From NCBI GenBank assembly GCA_932521025.1, contig OW051472.1:9672001-9736000 (forward strand): DNA of 64,000 bases. The letters run 5' to 3'. This DNA comes from Oscheius onirici. Its lineage: Eukaryota > Nematoda > Chromadorea > Rhabditida > Rhabditidae. Under the pieces are notes generated by a model. It made no database searches and had not been told where the DNA came from. It was given only the letters and a program-made list of their open reading frames with translations. The stretch's first letter is position 1, and each line of letters opens with the position of its first letter. Both the position numbers and the translations under genes were made by a program. This document shows positions 22,901 through 33,809 of this stretch, in pieces.

Positions 22901-25244
22901 TCTCTTCAGTCCCGACGCCTTCTACAAACACCAAAAGATCGGCGATGCTGATCTTTCGAGCACAGAGAGGTCAGAAATTCTCACGGACTGCTTCAAAAAC
23001 AAAAAGGGCGTCTTTATACAAAGGTTTGCCTCTTTTTCAATGTAACTTTACTCGATTTTCAGATACGAGAAGTTTATTACGAGCAAGGAATGTCCACTTT
23101 TCGACGAAGCCACCGATCCCGCCTCATCTTTCATCCTCGAAAGGATACGCAACAGAAATATTAAGAAGGATAGACGAAATGTGAGTTTTCAGTCTTTTTG
23201 GACAGCGAATTCTGATGTTTTTAGATCAGAAATCGCCGCTACATTGCAATGCAGGACATTAAGAAGAAGGGCGACTACTTTTCGGACGAGAAGATGCGGG
23301 AACGTGAGCCATACCTCTACGACGTGATGATTGGACGTTTCCTTGGCGAAGAAGATCAAAAAAATCTACGACCGACAGTTGCTCATGAGCTCGAATGGGG
23401 CTGGAGTGGTATGATTGAACAGTTCGAAGCGAGTCAGGAGATTGCCGATAGGAGGCGGGTGCAGAAGACCGAATACGAAGGAGTACACGATGTACGTTTA
23501 TGTTTTATCTAGATCCTGCGGTTTCGATCAAATAATTCCAGCATATTTTCCATTTTCCAGGCTAATCCATCGCACGAGCGAATTTCGCGCCTCTTCGCCC
23601 ATATCAACAACAAGGACGATTCGGATGACGAGATGGATCTGGACGACATCAAGGAGGAACTGGAGCAGATCAGTCGCGAGGATGCCGAAGCGCTGGGAGA
23701 TGAACTCGAAGGCAATAGCGGCCAGCTGCGTCAAGAATTCGAATCCTACATGATGGAACGGTTCCTGGCTGGTCGAGACGGACCTTTTTTCGACTACAAG
23801 CCTATTGATGAGAATGAGCGACTGGATGACTCTGATCAGATTCGCGAGAGGGATGAGGAAGAGCGTTGGTTCGATGAGGATTAACCTGTTTTGTGCATAT
23901 AATATAAGTTTTTTCCCCTAAACATCTTTTATCTTATTCGTCCCGGGAAATCCGGGTATTTTAGGGCAATTCTAACTGGTAGTTCACTATTGTCGAAGTC
24001 CTGTTCTCCAGAACAAGGATGGCAAACCTGGCCGAAAAAGTCACGCCAAACCTGGCCAGGTTTGGCGGCTAGGATCGCGGCGGCACCCTTGCGGCGAGTT
24101 ACTGTAGAAAATCGATAAAACTTCCTTTTTCTTGTAGATTCTTGTACTAGATGTTTTTTTTTCCCTTTTTTTCGTTGCAACACGTTATAAAGTCACCAAC
24201 AACGACAATAAAATAAGAAAACTAGAGAAAATGGAGTTTTATCGATTTGCTACAGTAACCCGCCGCGATCCTAGCCGCCAAACCTGGCCGGGTTTGGCGC
24301 GCTGTTTACAACCTAACCTGGCCTGACCGGCCAGGTTTGCCATCCCTGTCCAGAATGGTCCACAGAAAATGACCCACCTAGTTGTCCGCTGCTGTTCAAG
24401 CCCCATGCGAAAACCTCGCCGCGATCTGTAACTGCCACGCTGTGTTCAGCTCCACAGGCAATTTGGCGCACTCTCTCGCCGGCCAGTGGTCCCTGTACGA
24501 GGCAGGGAGACGTTCCTTGCAGCTTGTGTCCCAGTCCTAAAAAAACTGGTCATTCTGGAGATAGAAAAACTACCGAGCTGCCCGGAAGCATTTTTGCCCC
24601 AGGAATACAGGCGACCGTCTTCAGAAAGTGCCAGGACGTGGGGACCGGCTCCAAAGACGATCTGTTTGATCTTCTTACCGCTCATGTAGTCGAGTTTCTT
24701 CGGCTCGAGGCATCCAGGAGAGGGGGTTCCTGTAAGTCGTGTGAGTACATAAATACTGGCAGTGGGATGTGAGATAGCAGAACATTCCAGTGACAAGGAC
24801 AAGCCGTGCTGATTCTTCTCTAGCCTACCCATCCGAAACAGAATAATTTCTTGAACATTAAACTTCTGAAGCCGGAAGCTCAAAATGAGGACATCTTTCG
24901 GGATGGTACAGAAGAACCGACTGTTTTGCAATTCTTATAGGTTATTGTAGGAGTCTCTCGACTACTGCACAGCACGGCACTCATACACACAAAAACGAAA
25001 TAGACTAAAACTATGGCACCAATACCTGCAAACTGTGTACCTAAACTGGAGTAGAAGTTGTTGCCCATGACGAACATTTGATCGTCTTTTGTCAGCATTA
25101 GGACCTCGTTTCCGGTACTTCCAAACACTACTGTCGCCTTAATTATTTGTGGTTCTCAACAAGAACAAAAGAGGAAACCTGTAAATTTTCAACAAAGTCC
25201 GTCGGAAGCAGGGACAACGTCGTCCATCTTCGGAGGTCACACAT
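19989..25244 (-). CDS. RCBTB: RCC1- and BTB-domain protein (RCBTB1/2 type)
   Basis: The start at 25244 follows a TTTCAG acceptor by 15 bases. The N terminus [20 protein letters not shown] matches the RCBTB start. RCC1-type blades follow in order: [20 protein letters not shown] (24990-25138), [20 protein letters not shown] (24543-24735), [20 protein letters not shown] (24378-24541), then across a 2,966-bp intron [17 protein letters not shown] (21302-21411), [33 protein letters not shown] and a last blade ending [18 protein letters not shown]. The BTB domain follows ([40 protein letters not shown]), with a BACK-like tail ending [18 protein letters not shown]. The stop is at 19989. Homologues are linked to Cullin-3 adaptors and microtubule or ciliary roles; function here is inferred. 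The gene is tail-to-tail with rpl-7A. Confidence 0.93.
21933..22496 (+). CDS. rpl-30: 60S ribosomal protein eL30
   Basis: The exons are 21933-21962 ([10 protein letters not shown]), 22131-22279 and 22322-22496. The product contains [40 protein letters not shown] and [20 protein letters not shown], ending [12 protein letters not shown]. It is complete at about 115 residues, as usual for L30. A TTTTCAG acceptor lies just before the start, so the message is probably trans-spliced. The whole gene lies inside intron 21412-24377 of the RCC1/BTB gene, on the opposite strand. A strong GC hairpin at 21531-21553 lies upstream. Confidence 0.97.
22866..23884 (+). CDS. CCDC97: CCDC97 (DUF2052) family protein
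   Basis: The start at 22866 is one base after an ATTTAG acceptor. Exon 1 gives [20 protein letters not shown]. Later exons give [56 protein letters not shown], then an acidic coiled region and [20 protein letters not shown] with the end [11 protein letters not shown]. The order (YFSDE motif, FLxGxDG motif, acidic DEEERxFDE tail) is that of CCDC97, which is associated with SF3B spliceosome components. The start is 369 bp after the rpl-30 stop on the same strand, compatible with an operon. It is nested in the RCC1/BTB intron. Confidence 0.88.
24017..24345. mobile_element. Inverted-repeat element inside the RCC1/BTB intron
   Basis: The left end GGATGGCAAACCTGGCC and the right end GGCCAGGTTTGCCATCC are exact inverses. 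Inner blocks (GGCGGCTAGGATCGCGGCGG, ACTGTAGAAAATCGATAAAA) also recur inverted, giving a nearly palindromic 330-bp unit. It is non-coding and a MITE by structure. Confidence 0.85.
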
Positions 25245-28069
25245 GGGCCGAGGGCCCTGAAATTTGATATTTTGCCCTTGGCCGCTCGTTTTTTTTGAAT
25301 CTTGGAAGGTAACATTTTCAGAAGGAAGAAGTTGAGTAGGTAGAGGAGGATATGAAATGAAAACGCAATGAAAATCCCAATCGTGGTGACAAAGCTCTCT
25401 GCTCTGTACAGTTGTTCAATAATTTGTTCTATGACCAGATAAAAATGAATGAGTCCAAATATGAACGGCAAATTTGGCAATTACAGGAAATTCATCATAG
25501 TTTTCAAAGATAAATCTTCAACCTGGAGTTTCCTCTTCTCAGCCCGAGTTCCTAGCACTTTATGACTTTTGTCTCGCCGTTCCATCGGACCCAACTGATT
25601 GGCACCAGGAAGCTTGGGAGGCGGGCAGACAGACGACCACTAGAACGTGGTCAATGGGCCCCAAAAAAGTGCTCTCGAGAGCGACGAAAGAGAGCCGTTG
25701 TTTGCAAATGGAAAATGACCTCGGCTATGGGGATATAATTGTGGACTAACGACCAAAGAAAAACTTGATGCGAATCTGTTTTAGGCGGTGGAAGGAGAGG
25801 AAATTAGATTTTGGTGGCAGAGAAAATGGCAATTTTGAGGAAAAAGGGTCCGGAATCCTGGAGAGGGGACTGAAAATAGTCTCCAGAAAGACGAAATTGT
25901 ACAGATGAATCAGAAGCTGTATCAACTGAGCCTGGCAAAAAGATTGGGAATAGTGAGAGTGACAAGAACATAGACAGAATAACGGAGAGAAAGAGGCTAA
26001 TTCTCCCGGTAGTAAAACCACGCGATCCTGAAAGCTTTTTGGTCAACATTAGGCTCTAAGCACAGCTGAGACCTATTTCAGCTTGAGACGTTGTTTTCGT
26101 CTCTTTTCACGACAAAATCTAATAGTTTTTGACTCAAAAAGAGGAAATGAGTAATAAATAAGCCGGAAGAAGTCTATCTATCTCTCCCTCTCAAGTGTCT
26201 CGGGAAAGCCGTCGGCATTGTTTGAACTCTGCTGCAACACTTGAAGGTGTTAGGGGAGAGAAAAAATCTGGGCCTATAAAATTGGCAACAGGGTCGGCTT
26301 TGATGTGATGGAGACGTAAATCAGTCGAACGCCCCGTCGGTAAGTCCTTGAGAGAACACTTTTTTTTTTGGGGTCCACTCGACCACCGACTAGAGAGACA
26401 AATGGACTGCTGCACTTTTACTAGTAGGGAGAGGGAGAGAAAAACTCTGATTGCCCCATGCTTTATTATTTCCTTGCGGGAGAAAAATTAGAAAAGAATG
26501 AGAGAAACAAATTGGATATATCCTTTCTTTCGAATTATGAGTTTCTCATCAATTCAGTCGCACCTCCTTTGCTACCAGTTTTCGCAGTCTCTTTTTGCCA
26601 CCTAGGTGCTAGTTTTCCCCCGTTCACATTCAAGGAGAGAATGACTTCAAAGAGAACCGAAAGACTGATGGAAAGAAGTCAACCTCAGCAAAAACTTATC
26701 ACTCTCTTATCGACCATGTTTTGGTCAGTGGTACACGCGATTTTTCAGCATTCGATGGCTTCCGGTCATCCCCCTTCCAGAGGTTGACTGATTTGGCACA
26801 AACTATGCGAACAGCATGATTACTGCTTCAAAACGTATCCGACATCCATTTCAGAGTTTAAAATACAAGAGAAGAGAACTTTTTGGACGAAGATTTGAAT
26901 TATGCATGACGTCCAGTACTTTTAATAGAAAAGGCTGGTGTCGCAAAAGGAGCGAAGACGGGCGACAGGGGGACTCTAATTTGTCATCGGGACCGAGCAA
27001 AGATGGCCGAGGCCCCCTCCAAGCCCGAAGCATAATCAGATCCTAGCGACTTTGTCAGGAAATTGGGCGAACACGAGCAGAGAGAGAGAGAGAGGATGGG
27101 CTAATAAATCCACGAACGGGGGTCCTACTGGAAAAGGATTAGTAGTTGCGGGAAGGAGCGACGTGATTGACAGCCATATCAAATTTCCTAACAAGAGAAA
27201 AAACTATTGGAACCAAGTGTTTTTGAGAGAGGGAGAGAGTGATCATACTGACTGTTTGCTTAACTGGTGGCGAATCAACAAAACGATGACCAGGGGCGAT
27301 TATTTTATCACAGGGATCAGAGCAGCAGAGAGGGACGAAATTATGAGAATTAGGGCAGAAACAGTCGGGGACGGGGGAACTGGGTGGACTACTAAGCTCT
27401 GAGAGTAGAAAGAGTAACAGGAACAGTATGCAGGGCTTTTACGCCTGTAGCGATGAAAATAACGTTGGATCTTCTTCGAAAGACACGTAAAGAACAAATG
27501 CAGCAATCTTGTACGGCTTCAGAATGGGACGCTGTCCAACTTCCTGAAAACTGCATGCGTCAGAACCTTTTGCCAAAATTAGTATAGTTCCTACTCCATT
27601 TCTCGGCGATTGGCTTCATTCTCCACGTCTAGCCAAGTTTTCCAGAGAAGAACATAAGCTTCTCGACTCGGGTCCTGAAGCTCGTCAATTTCAGTACAAA
27701 ACTCATGAATTTTGGTGATTTCCACTCGGTCATGGGGGACTCCAGTCGCACGCGTATCGCGCTTGGTTTATGACCTAACCGAAAAAAAAAAACAAATTTC
27801 AACTTTTTACAAGTTCTCCCTCCGAGGAGAGACAAAATCTGAAAAGTCAAACCGATTTTCCCTCTACTTCCTTCAGAAGTGGCGTCACTATGGTGGGAAA
27901 GAGGAGAGATCTGAGTTTTCATAGGAAAAGTAAAAAATTAGAAACTGAAATGTATTCTCTTCTACCAGGATAACATGTACTTGGAGAAATCACGCGCTGT
28001 TTGTGTTCACTTGAATCTCTCCGACTCAAGCTTACACCCCATCGATTGATCCCTCTCCTCCTGTTCAAA
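25245..28069. other. Intergenic stretch between divergent RCBTB and FBXW5 genes
   Basis: 2.8 kb with no supported exon. A hydrophobic frame near 25139-25480 (minus) overlaps the RCBTB first exon in another frame and has no family features. GA-rich patches occur near 27076-27096 and 27225-27240. Confidence 0.5.
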
Positions 28070-30377
28070 ATGCCACTGGACTGGGCTCGAATCCCGTCGG
28101 AATTTCTGTTCCCGGTGCTGAAATTACTCTCTTCACAGGTTAGGGAATAAAAAATAAGAAAAAAAAAAGAATCTAGGATCTTTGTAGAGCAGCAGCAGTC
28201 AGTCAAAAATGGAGACAAGTGGGTGGAGTTGACCAGCTTTGGAGGGAACACTGTCGAGAACTCTTTGTCTGGAATGGAGAGAATCCAAAGGTTGGTTCTT
28301 GCTGTCTCATTTTCGTATAATTTTGTAGGTACTGGATACATTTTTTCAAGAGTACAGTTTCTTCAAGAACCGAATACCTCGGTCGGTCAAAACCATCATA
28401 GATGACTACTATTACCTTCTGAAGCAGGTCGTCTTCTCGCCAAATGGAAAACTTATGGCAGTCACAGGACTTCCAGCCTATCTTTGTGTAAGAACTAAAT
28501 GAGTAGTATTCAGTCTTCAGGTATACGAGTCTTCTAGCCTGGAGCTTCTGGATGAGCGCTGTATGCAAGAGTCTCTGCATTGGGAGAGTATAGAGCACGT
28601 TCAGTTCTCTCCAGACTCGAGAAAGGTGAGATTTATTTTATTCAGTTTCTATTTGTAGATGTTGATCAGCGGCCTTCGTCCCAACAGTCCTGATAAAACG
28701 GAGCTGGCAGTCTATGAGATCAGTACGAATTTTGAAGTTCATTTTCTCTGTCGACTACCCAGTTCACCTTCCAGTTTCTATGGTTGCTGGTTTGACAGCG
28801 ATCACCTGCTGATCTCGGAACTATACCATCTAGGGTGAGTCACTGCCAATTATACTTGCGCACGAGCCGAAACTTTTAGGCCCGAGCTTTTTTCGAGCCG
28901 GCTCGAGCCGAGCCTGATTTTTTACCAGACAAAGCCGAGCCGGCTCGAGCCTCCAAGCCAAAAATTTCAGAACAAAGTTTTTCTTTAAATTCCCCGAAGT
29001 GCAGTAACTTCTTTTGAGGGTAGTTTTAGTTAACACCAGGTTTGCAACGCCCTTCCAGGGCCAAAGTTACCTACTATCCCCCATATATTCCTTTACCTGA
29101 ACCACTCGAAATCCGTTTTTGTGTGGGAACTACCGAATGCTGAAGCAAAGTCTCCCAATAGTCCCTTGCCTAAACTTGTTACTACAAAGTTAGTTATCCA
29201 AAACATTTTTTTATTCTGTTTTTGCTTTTTGCAAGCGTATTTGAGCAGTGTTCATCAGAAAGCTAAGAAATATTTGAAATTACAAGACGAGGCATTGAAA
29301 CCGCGGAAAAATTTGAATGTGGAGGCTCGAGCTGCCCAAGTATACTGTCAATGTATTGCATTGTTTCCAGATCCCCTGTTGCATCTTCGATCTCTCAAAT
29401 CTTTCTCGTCAGTCTCCCACTCCACCGAAACGCTCCCTCCGACTTCTTTCCCATCCTCCGATTCTTGAACAGACATGGACCTACTCGCTGGCCTCTCGTA
29501 TCAGCAACGGCTTCTCCGAGGTTCAGAAGAGTCGTCCAGCTGTCTCAGCAAGCTCGACAAGAAAACAAAACCTTGTCTCAAAAACTCTCCGAACTCGAGT
29601 TGAGTGGAGCTGTTCACATGGAAGGGGACCTGTCAGAGCTGAGAGAAGTATTGGACAAAGAACAACAATGCTTTCGCTGCTACTTGAAACATCAGCTGAC
29701 ATCTGCCGAGTACGGTACAGAACTGGTGAGTTTTGAGATCGGGGAAAAAGACTGATCAATTCCAGCCCCTTGAATGCAGCTGCATGTGCCACCAAATAAT
29801 CAATCGTCTCCTTATTTTCGTCGTCGAAGATGATGAAGAAGAAAAGCTCGGTTTCAAGCTGATCGGAAACGAGATTTTAAACGACACGTTCAACATGAAA
29901 AGATTCAAAGTGGAGGACAGTGAGACAGACACCGACCTGTGGCAATTCATAGCTCGGAGAGTAGACGAATTTGATCATGTCATCCCGATGGGAGGAACAG
30001 TCCTAAGTATAAAACTGTCAACTGATCAGAAGCAGTTGATTGTCACTGTTGACTTGGGATCCATAGGAATTCGACTCAGGAGCATCGACCTGGATAAGAT
30101 GGTGGTTGATGGAGTGGGATTCCATTGGAGAGGAGAGACGGAAGGAGAGCTGGTGGCAGATGTCGGGAGCAATGTTGTAGTCGGGTAAGTGACAAGAAGA
30201 CGGAAAGAGAAATATTTTTCTAGGGTCAGAGGAAATCGTCTGAACATCTGGTCGCGATACCATCTCGGTCTGCCCATTGGAGATCTCGAAGCCAAAGCCA
30301 GTGCTGTTGCTATTCATCCGGTCGACGAATACGTGGTTACTCTTAGTGATATGCAATTGTACATTTGGGAGATATGA
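28070..30377 (+). CDS. FBXW5: F-box/WD-repeat protein, FBXW5-like
   Basis: The start MPLDWARIPSEFLFPVLKLL followed by CRAAAVSQKWRQVGGVDQLW is an F-box. After VLDTFFQEYSFFKN come WD-type segments: VVFSPNGKLMAVTG, VQFSPDSRKMLISGLRPNSP, SSFYGCWFDSDHLLISELYH (compare FBXW5 FGCWLTETSLISG), IPCCIFDLSNLSRQ, a coiled stretch TLSQKLSELELSG, then FDHVIPMGGTVLSIKLSTDQ and a final blade ending MQLYIWEI. The intron 29414-29527 is needed to keep frame. FBXW5 is a substrate adaptor of SCF or CRL4 ubiquitin ligases. One internal exon begins at an acceptor that lies in repeat-family sequence (29037-29070). Confidence 0.82.
28838..29056. repeat. FBXW5 intron with palindromic GAGCCGGCTC units and a family-F fragment
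   Basis: GAGCCGGCTCGAGCC occurs at least twice within 100 bases (28886-28960). The 3' end of the intron, GCAACGCCCTTCCAGGGC, matches the start of the family-F repeats at 37331, 41305 and 57463. Confidence 0.65.
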
Positions 30378-30441
30378 ATACTTGAAAATCTTCTAGCGAC
30401 CCGGTTCTTCTCGTTTGGCTGCTGCAACAGAAACATAGAGA

Positions 30442-30871
30442 TACCGTAAAAGCTCTAATAGAAGCACCCCTGTACGCATTTTTTTCGGGATGAAGACATA
30501 ATTTTTCAATTTATATTTTATTTTTCCTTGGTAGCTGAGATGTCTATCTGTATGGGAAAAATAGTCGGAAAGTTGGGAAAAAATGTTATCAACCGGAAAA
30601 AAATGCGTACGTAATTGCGTTCAGGGGGGGGGGGGGGCTTCTATTAGAAGAAATACGGTAGTTTGTGTACAGTTTTGCATTTGGTCATAGGAGGAAGTGC
30701 ATAAAGTTCTGTGTCTCTACGAAAGACATGAATGTGCGCTTGACAAAACTAAAAAAAGTCTTCTGGCTTCAAAAACCTGTCAAGAATTAACCTAGATGAA
30801 TCTTGGCCGAAGTCATCGGACGGTGAGGACGTAATTGCGTACGGGGTGCTTCTATTAGAGCTTTTACGGTA
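30442..30871. mobile_element. Inverted-repeat element, family 2 copy 1, with an inserted dispersed repeat
   Basis: It starts TACCGTAAAAGCTCTAATAG and ends with the inverse CTATTAGAGCTTTTACGGTA. A run of G (30626-30637) and an internal half-terminus (CTTCTATTAGAAG) are followed by the repeat also found at 7356-7632 (here 30656-30832). This looks like one element inserted into, or fused with, another. The intact relative is at 55005-55223. Confidence 0.8.
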
Positions 30872-31111
30872 AACTAACTTACCTTCAGGGAGACCAACTG
30901 GACGGCAGACTTACATTAATGTCTCTAGGTGTCGCCACTTGTAGCGGAGCTTGGAACAATCTATTCCAGGCCTGGCTGTCGGTGACAGAAAGACTCTTCT
31001 CCATATCCGTTTTTTTTATTTCAGCCAATATGAGATCTCTTCATCGGAAGCAATACCGACAGTTCTCCTTATATACGCCCCATTTCCCCTTCCAATTCAG
31101 TCTTCTTTCCA

Positions 31112-31919
31112 ATGCAACTTATCGTCCTTCTCCTCACCCTCGCCTGACTGGCCGTCACGGGAGCCATTCCAAAGAAACCGTCGCCGTCTTCTACAGCTAT
31201 GGACACCTTGACACAATTCTTCAGTGCAGATGAGAGTGCAAAGAGTTCAAGTACAATGGAAAACAGGATCCGAATTCATTGGAGAACTTTATCAAGGGAG
31301 ACAAGAGGGTCCTACTGTCGATAAGTCTTTTTTGACTGTGTCTTCTAAGGTTACAGTACTTCCTGTCCCAACAAAATACTGTATCTCTCTTCAATTTTTC
31401 AGTTCGCCGACCATATCTTCCTCTCCAAACCGGCCTACAAGGAATTCCTTCTGAATACTGTCCAGAAGGCCAACTACCAGGGTCCTCTAAAGACTACGGA
31501 AGATCTGGTTCTGACTGTCATCTCCGTCTCTGACAGCAAAAATAACGCTGGCGCCATTTCGGTAAGGTATTGAGATTGAGGGACAATTTCTGTTTCCGGT
31601 GACAGAAATTATTTAAACATGGCTTCCTGTCATTTTTCAGCCTCTGGGCAATCTCTTCACCGATGAAGAACTCCAAAAGGCTCTCATGGAGACGCTCTCC
31701 GACCTCGGTTACAAGGGCGACCTGAAAGATTCGAACGGCTTCATCAAACAGCACGAGAAGAAGTACATCACTACCCTTGTGACAAAGATCTTCAATTTGA
31801 AGCCAGATTCCAAGAAGTCACTGGCCGAATTCAGTCGGAATCACGGCTTTACTGGGCCCGTAGAGACGGCCGAGGATTTCTATGCTGCCTACAAGTATTT
31901 CACCGAGAAGAAGCAATAG
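31112..31919 (+). pseudogene. Unknown protein gene with a disrupted first exon (possible pseudogene)
   Basis: Exons 31403-31561 and 31641-31919 join cleanly (FADHIFLSKPAYKEFLLNTV, TTEDLVLTVISVSDSKNNAG, PLGNLFTDEELQKALMETLS, ending AAYKYFTEKKQ). The preceding exon 31112-31308 starts MQLIVLLLTLA, a signal-peptide-like stretch, but then meets TGA at 31145-31147. The frame that joins exon 2 (ending SLENFIKGDKR) differs by two bases around 31231-31236. So two lesions, or an unusual GATGAG acceptor, are needed. I recognise no family. A decayed secreted protein, assembly errors, or a missed exon are all possible. A CAATTCAG acceptor precedes the ATG. Confidence 0.5.
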
Positions 31920-32027
31920 TGATGGGGCTGAAATAAAGTTAACAAGCATCTGAACCGGTTCATTGTTGAAAAAATGAAAACAACCAAAAAAACAAACAGA
32001 AACTTAACAGCACATTATTCGTTAGTG

Positions 32028-33029
32028 CTACTTCTTCTTTACGCCGAAGGCGAAAAGTCGCTGTTGTTTGTTCTTCAAGTCTACTTTAGGCTGTCGGCGA
32101 ATAGAAGGAATATCATAGCTGGGCTCGAAATCGTCGGGAATATCCTCGCCAGCGTCGAAAATCGGCCCACCAGGAATCTCTTTGACCACGGGTGTCAGGA
32201 CGGCTTGTGCCGTAATAAGACCGCCTGAAAATTGGGAGAAATTAGTTCGAAGAGACTTTTTCAAGCTAATTTGAAGAAAAAGTTGTATTGGTTCTCCTAA
32301 CTAATCACGTGCAAGAATTTCTGATTTTAGGTGAAAAACGTAAGACTAGCTGCTTAAACTTTTTTATAAGGAGAATAACCGACCGCTTCGAATCTTCTGT
32401 GAATCCTTGCTCGTGACAAAGGTCATAGAAGGGAACCAGACCAGCGGTTTCGGGGTTTCGATCGGCTTCATCGTATAGGTTGCTGCTTCCGTCTTGAGCT
32501 TGATTTTCTTCCAGCGCGACTGATCCGATGGCATTTTCAGGGCTTCCAGGTCCTCCAACGAGACATCAATCGGCTTTCTCACGAGATAATGAACCCATTC
32601 GTCTTCATCAGTGCCATTTTGCTCAACCTCTGTGCTTCGTCGCTCCTTTTTGCTCTTCTTCAACGAGCCGTTCGTGGTATGCTGTGACTCGCTGTCCGAA
32701 GATGGCTGCAGTACTGATTTCTGGAAAAAATTGGTTTATTTGCGTGATTTTCAGCGATAAATGGGAAAAAAACAGCAACTTACATCCCAAGTGACGCTTT
32801 TCCTCTTTTCATTCTTCGGCAACAAATTACTGCTGTCCAGACGGTCGTAGCGGTCGTCGTAGATATATTCCGGCATTTCAACTTGCGATTCGTCGCTTTG
32901 ATAGCCATTTTCTGTGTTCTAAACAGAGTTTCTAAAAAATGTAAAACGGCAAAAGCTCACCTTTTTTACCTTCTTCGTAGCTTTGGGCGTCTCTTCAGCA
33001 TCTTCCCGTTCTCTCTTCCGTTTGCCCAT
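32028..33029 (-). CDS. Unknown charged, probably nuclear protein
   Basis: Four exons. The start MGKRKREREDAEETPKATKK is a strong basic nuclear-signal-like region. Then come YIYDDRYDRLDSSNLLPKNE, KRKSVTWD, KKSKKERRSTEVEQNG, WVHYLVRKPIDVSLEDLEAL and MKPIETPKPLVWFPSMTFVT. The end is SIRRQPKVDLKNKQQ followed by LFAFGVKKK and a stop at 32028. I do not recognise the family. A nucleolar or RNA-related role is a guess from composition only. It is tail-to-tail with the unknown gene at 31112-31919 and divergent from the TMEM126 gene. Confidence 0.8.
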
Positions 33030-33809
33030 TTTCTAGATCTAAAAAGAGTCAATTTACTGAAACATTAAACGAATGAAGCTAAAAGACAACTTCAAACGTT
33101 GTATAGAGAAGAAGACGAGTTGCTGCACGATAAAATAAATAGAGTAGATTTTCGCGTCAAGAGTCCAAAGCTTCAGCGAATACAAGGCCATATTTTCTTT
33201 GCCGTTTGAGGACGTTTATGCAACTAGAAAACGAGAAAGCAACAAGTAAACATGACAGGATTCACATAAAGAAGATTTTGGATATGTTTCTTCTCGTTTC
33301 CTTCAACTTTTTATAATCTTTTTGGCAACTGGAATACCGGAGAAAAGTCTATATGGGCAAAACCGTGAAATATCGAGAAAATATTCTGAACAACAGCAAT
33401 AGAACGAAACGCAGCACAAAACTGGGGTCAGCAGTTTTGAGCGCGCTTATTTGAATTTCAAAGATCAAAACTTCAAAGATCAAAGGTTTTTTTTTAGCAG
33501 AAATCTTCCACTTCTCCAGAAAAATTCTGCCTGAAACACATCACTCTCCATTTTCTAAATTGTTTTTATTGTTCTACCAATTAACCTCTAACCCTGGCAA
33601 AGCGCCAATATCTGTGTCTCCAGTATCGATTGGCGCGGCGTTTACACGCCCCCTTCGCCAACCATCGCAATACACTGACCGACCTCTGTTTACGCCTTCT
33701 TTTTACTTATTCCTTTGGTTTGAACGTAGAGATTTTGTCTTTTGAGTAGTGTGTCGAACAGAGGATAATTTGCTAAACAAAGAGATAAATAAAATTAGAT
33801 TTTCAGACG
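33030..33809. promoter_or_regulatory. Divergent promoter region
   Basis: 780 bp between two oppositely directed starts, AT-rich, with no supported exon. A direct duplication of AAAGATCAAA occurs at 33469-33486. Confidence 0.4.

Noticed and set aside
25139-25480. Hydrophobic minus-strand ORF as a membrane-protein gene
   Set aside because: It overlaps the RCBTB first coding exon in another frame and has no supporting splice or family signal.
26458-27402. Plus-strand ORFs of 110-116 codons as genes
   Set aside because: Composition is low-complexity (GA/RK-rich), with no homology-like motifs and no splice-phase partners.
29523-29740. Second open frame through the FBXW5 exon (plus strand)
   Set aside because: It gives a stop right after the next splice; the chosen frame continues in phase into PLECSCMCH.
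31145-31147. TGA as selenocysteine
   Set aside because: It lies in a signal-peptide-like stretch, no selenoprotein family is recognised, and the frame is also offset downstream.
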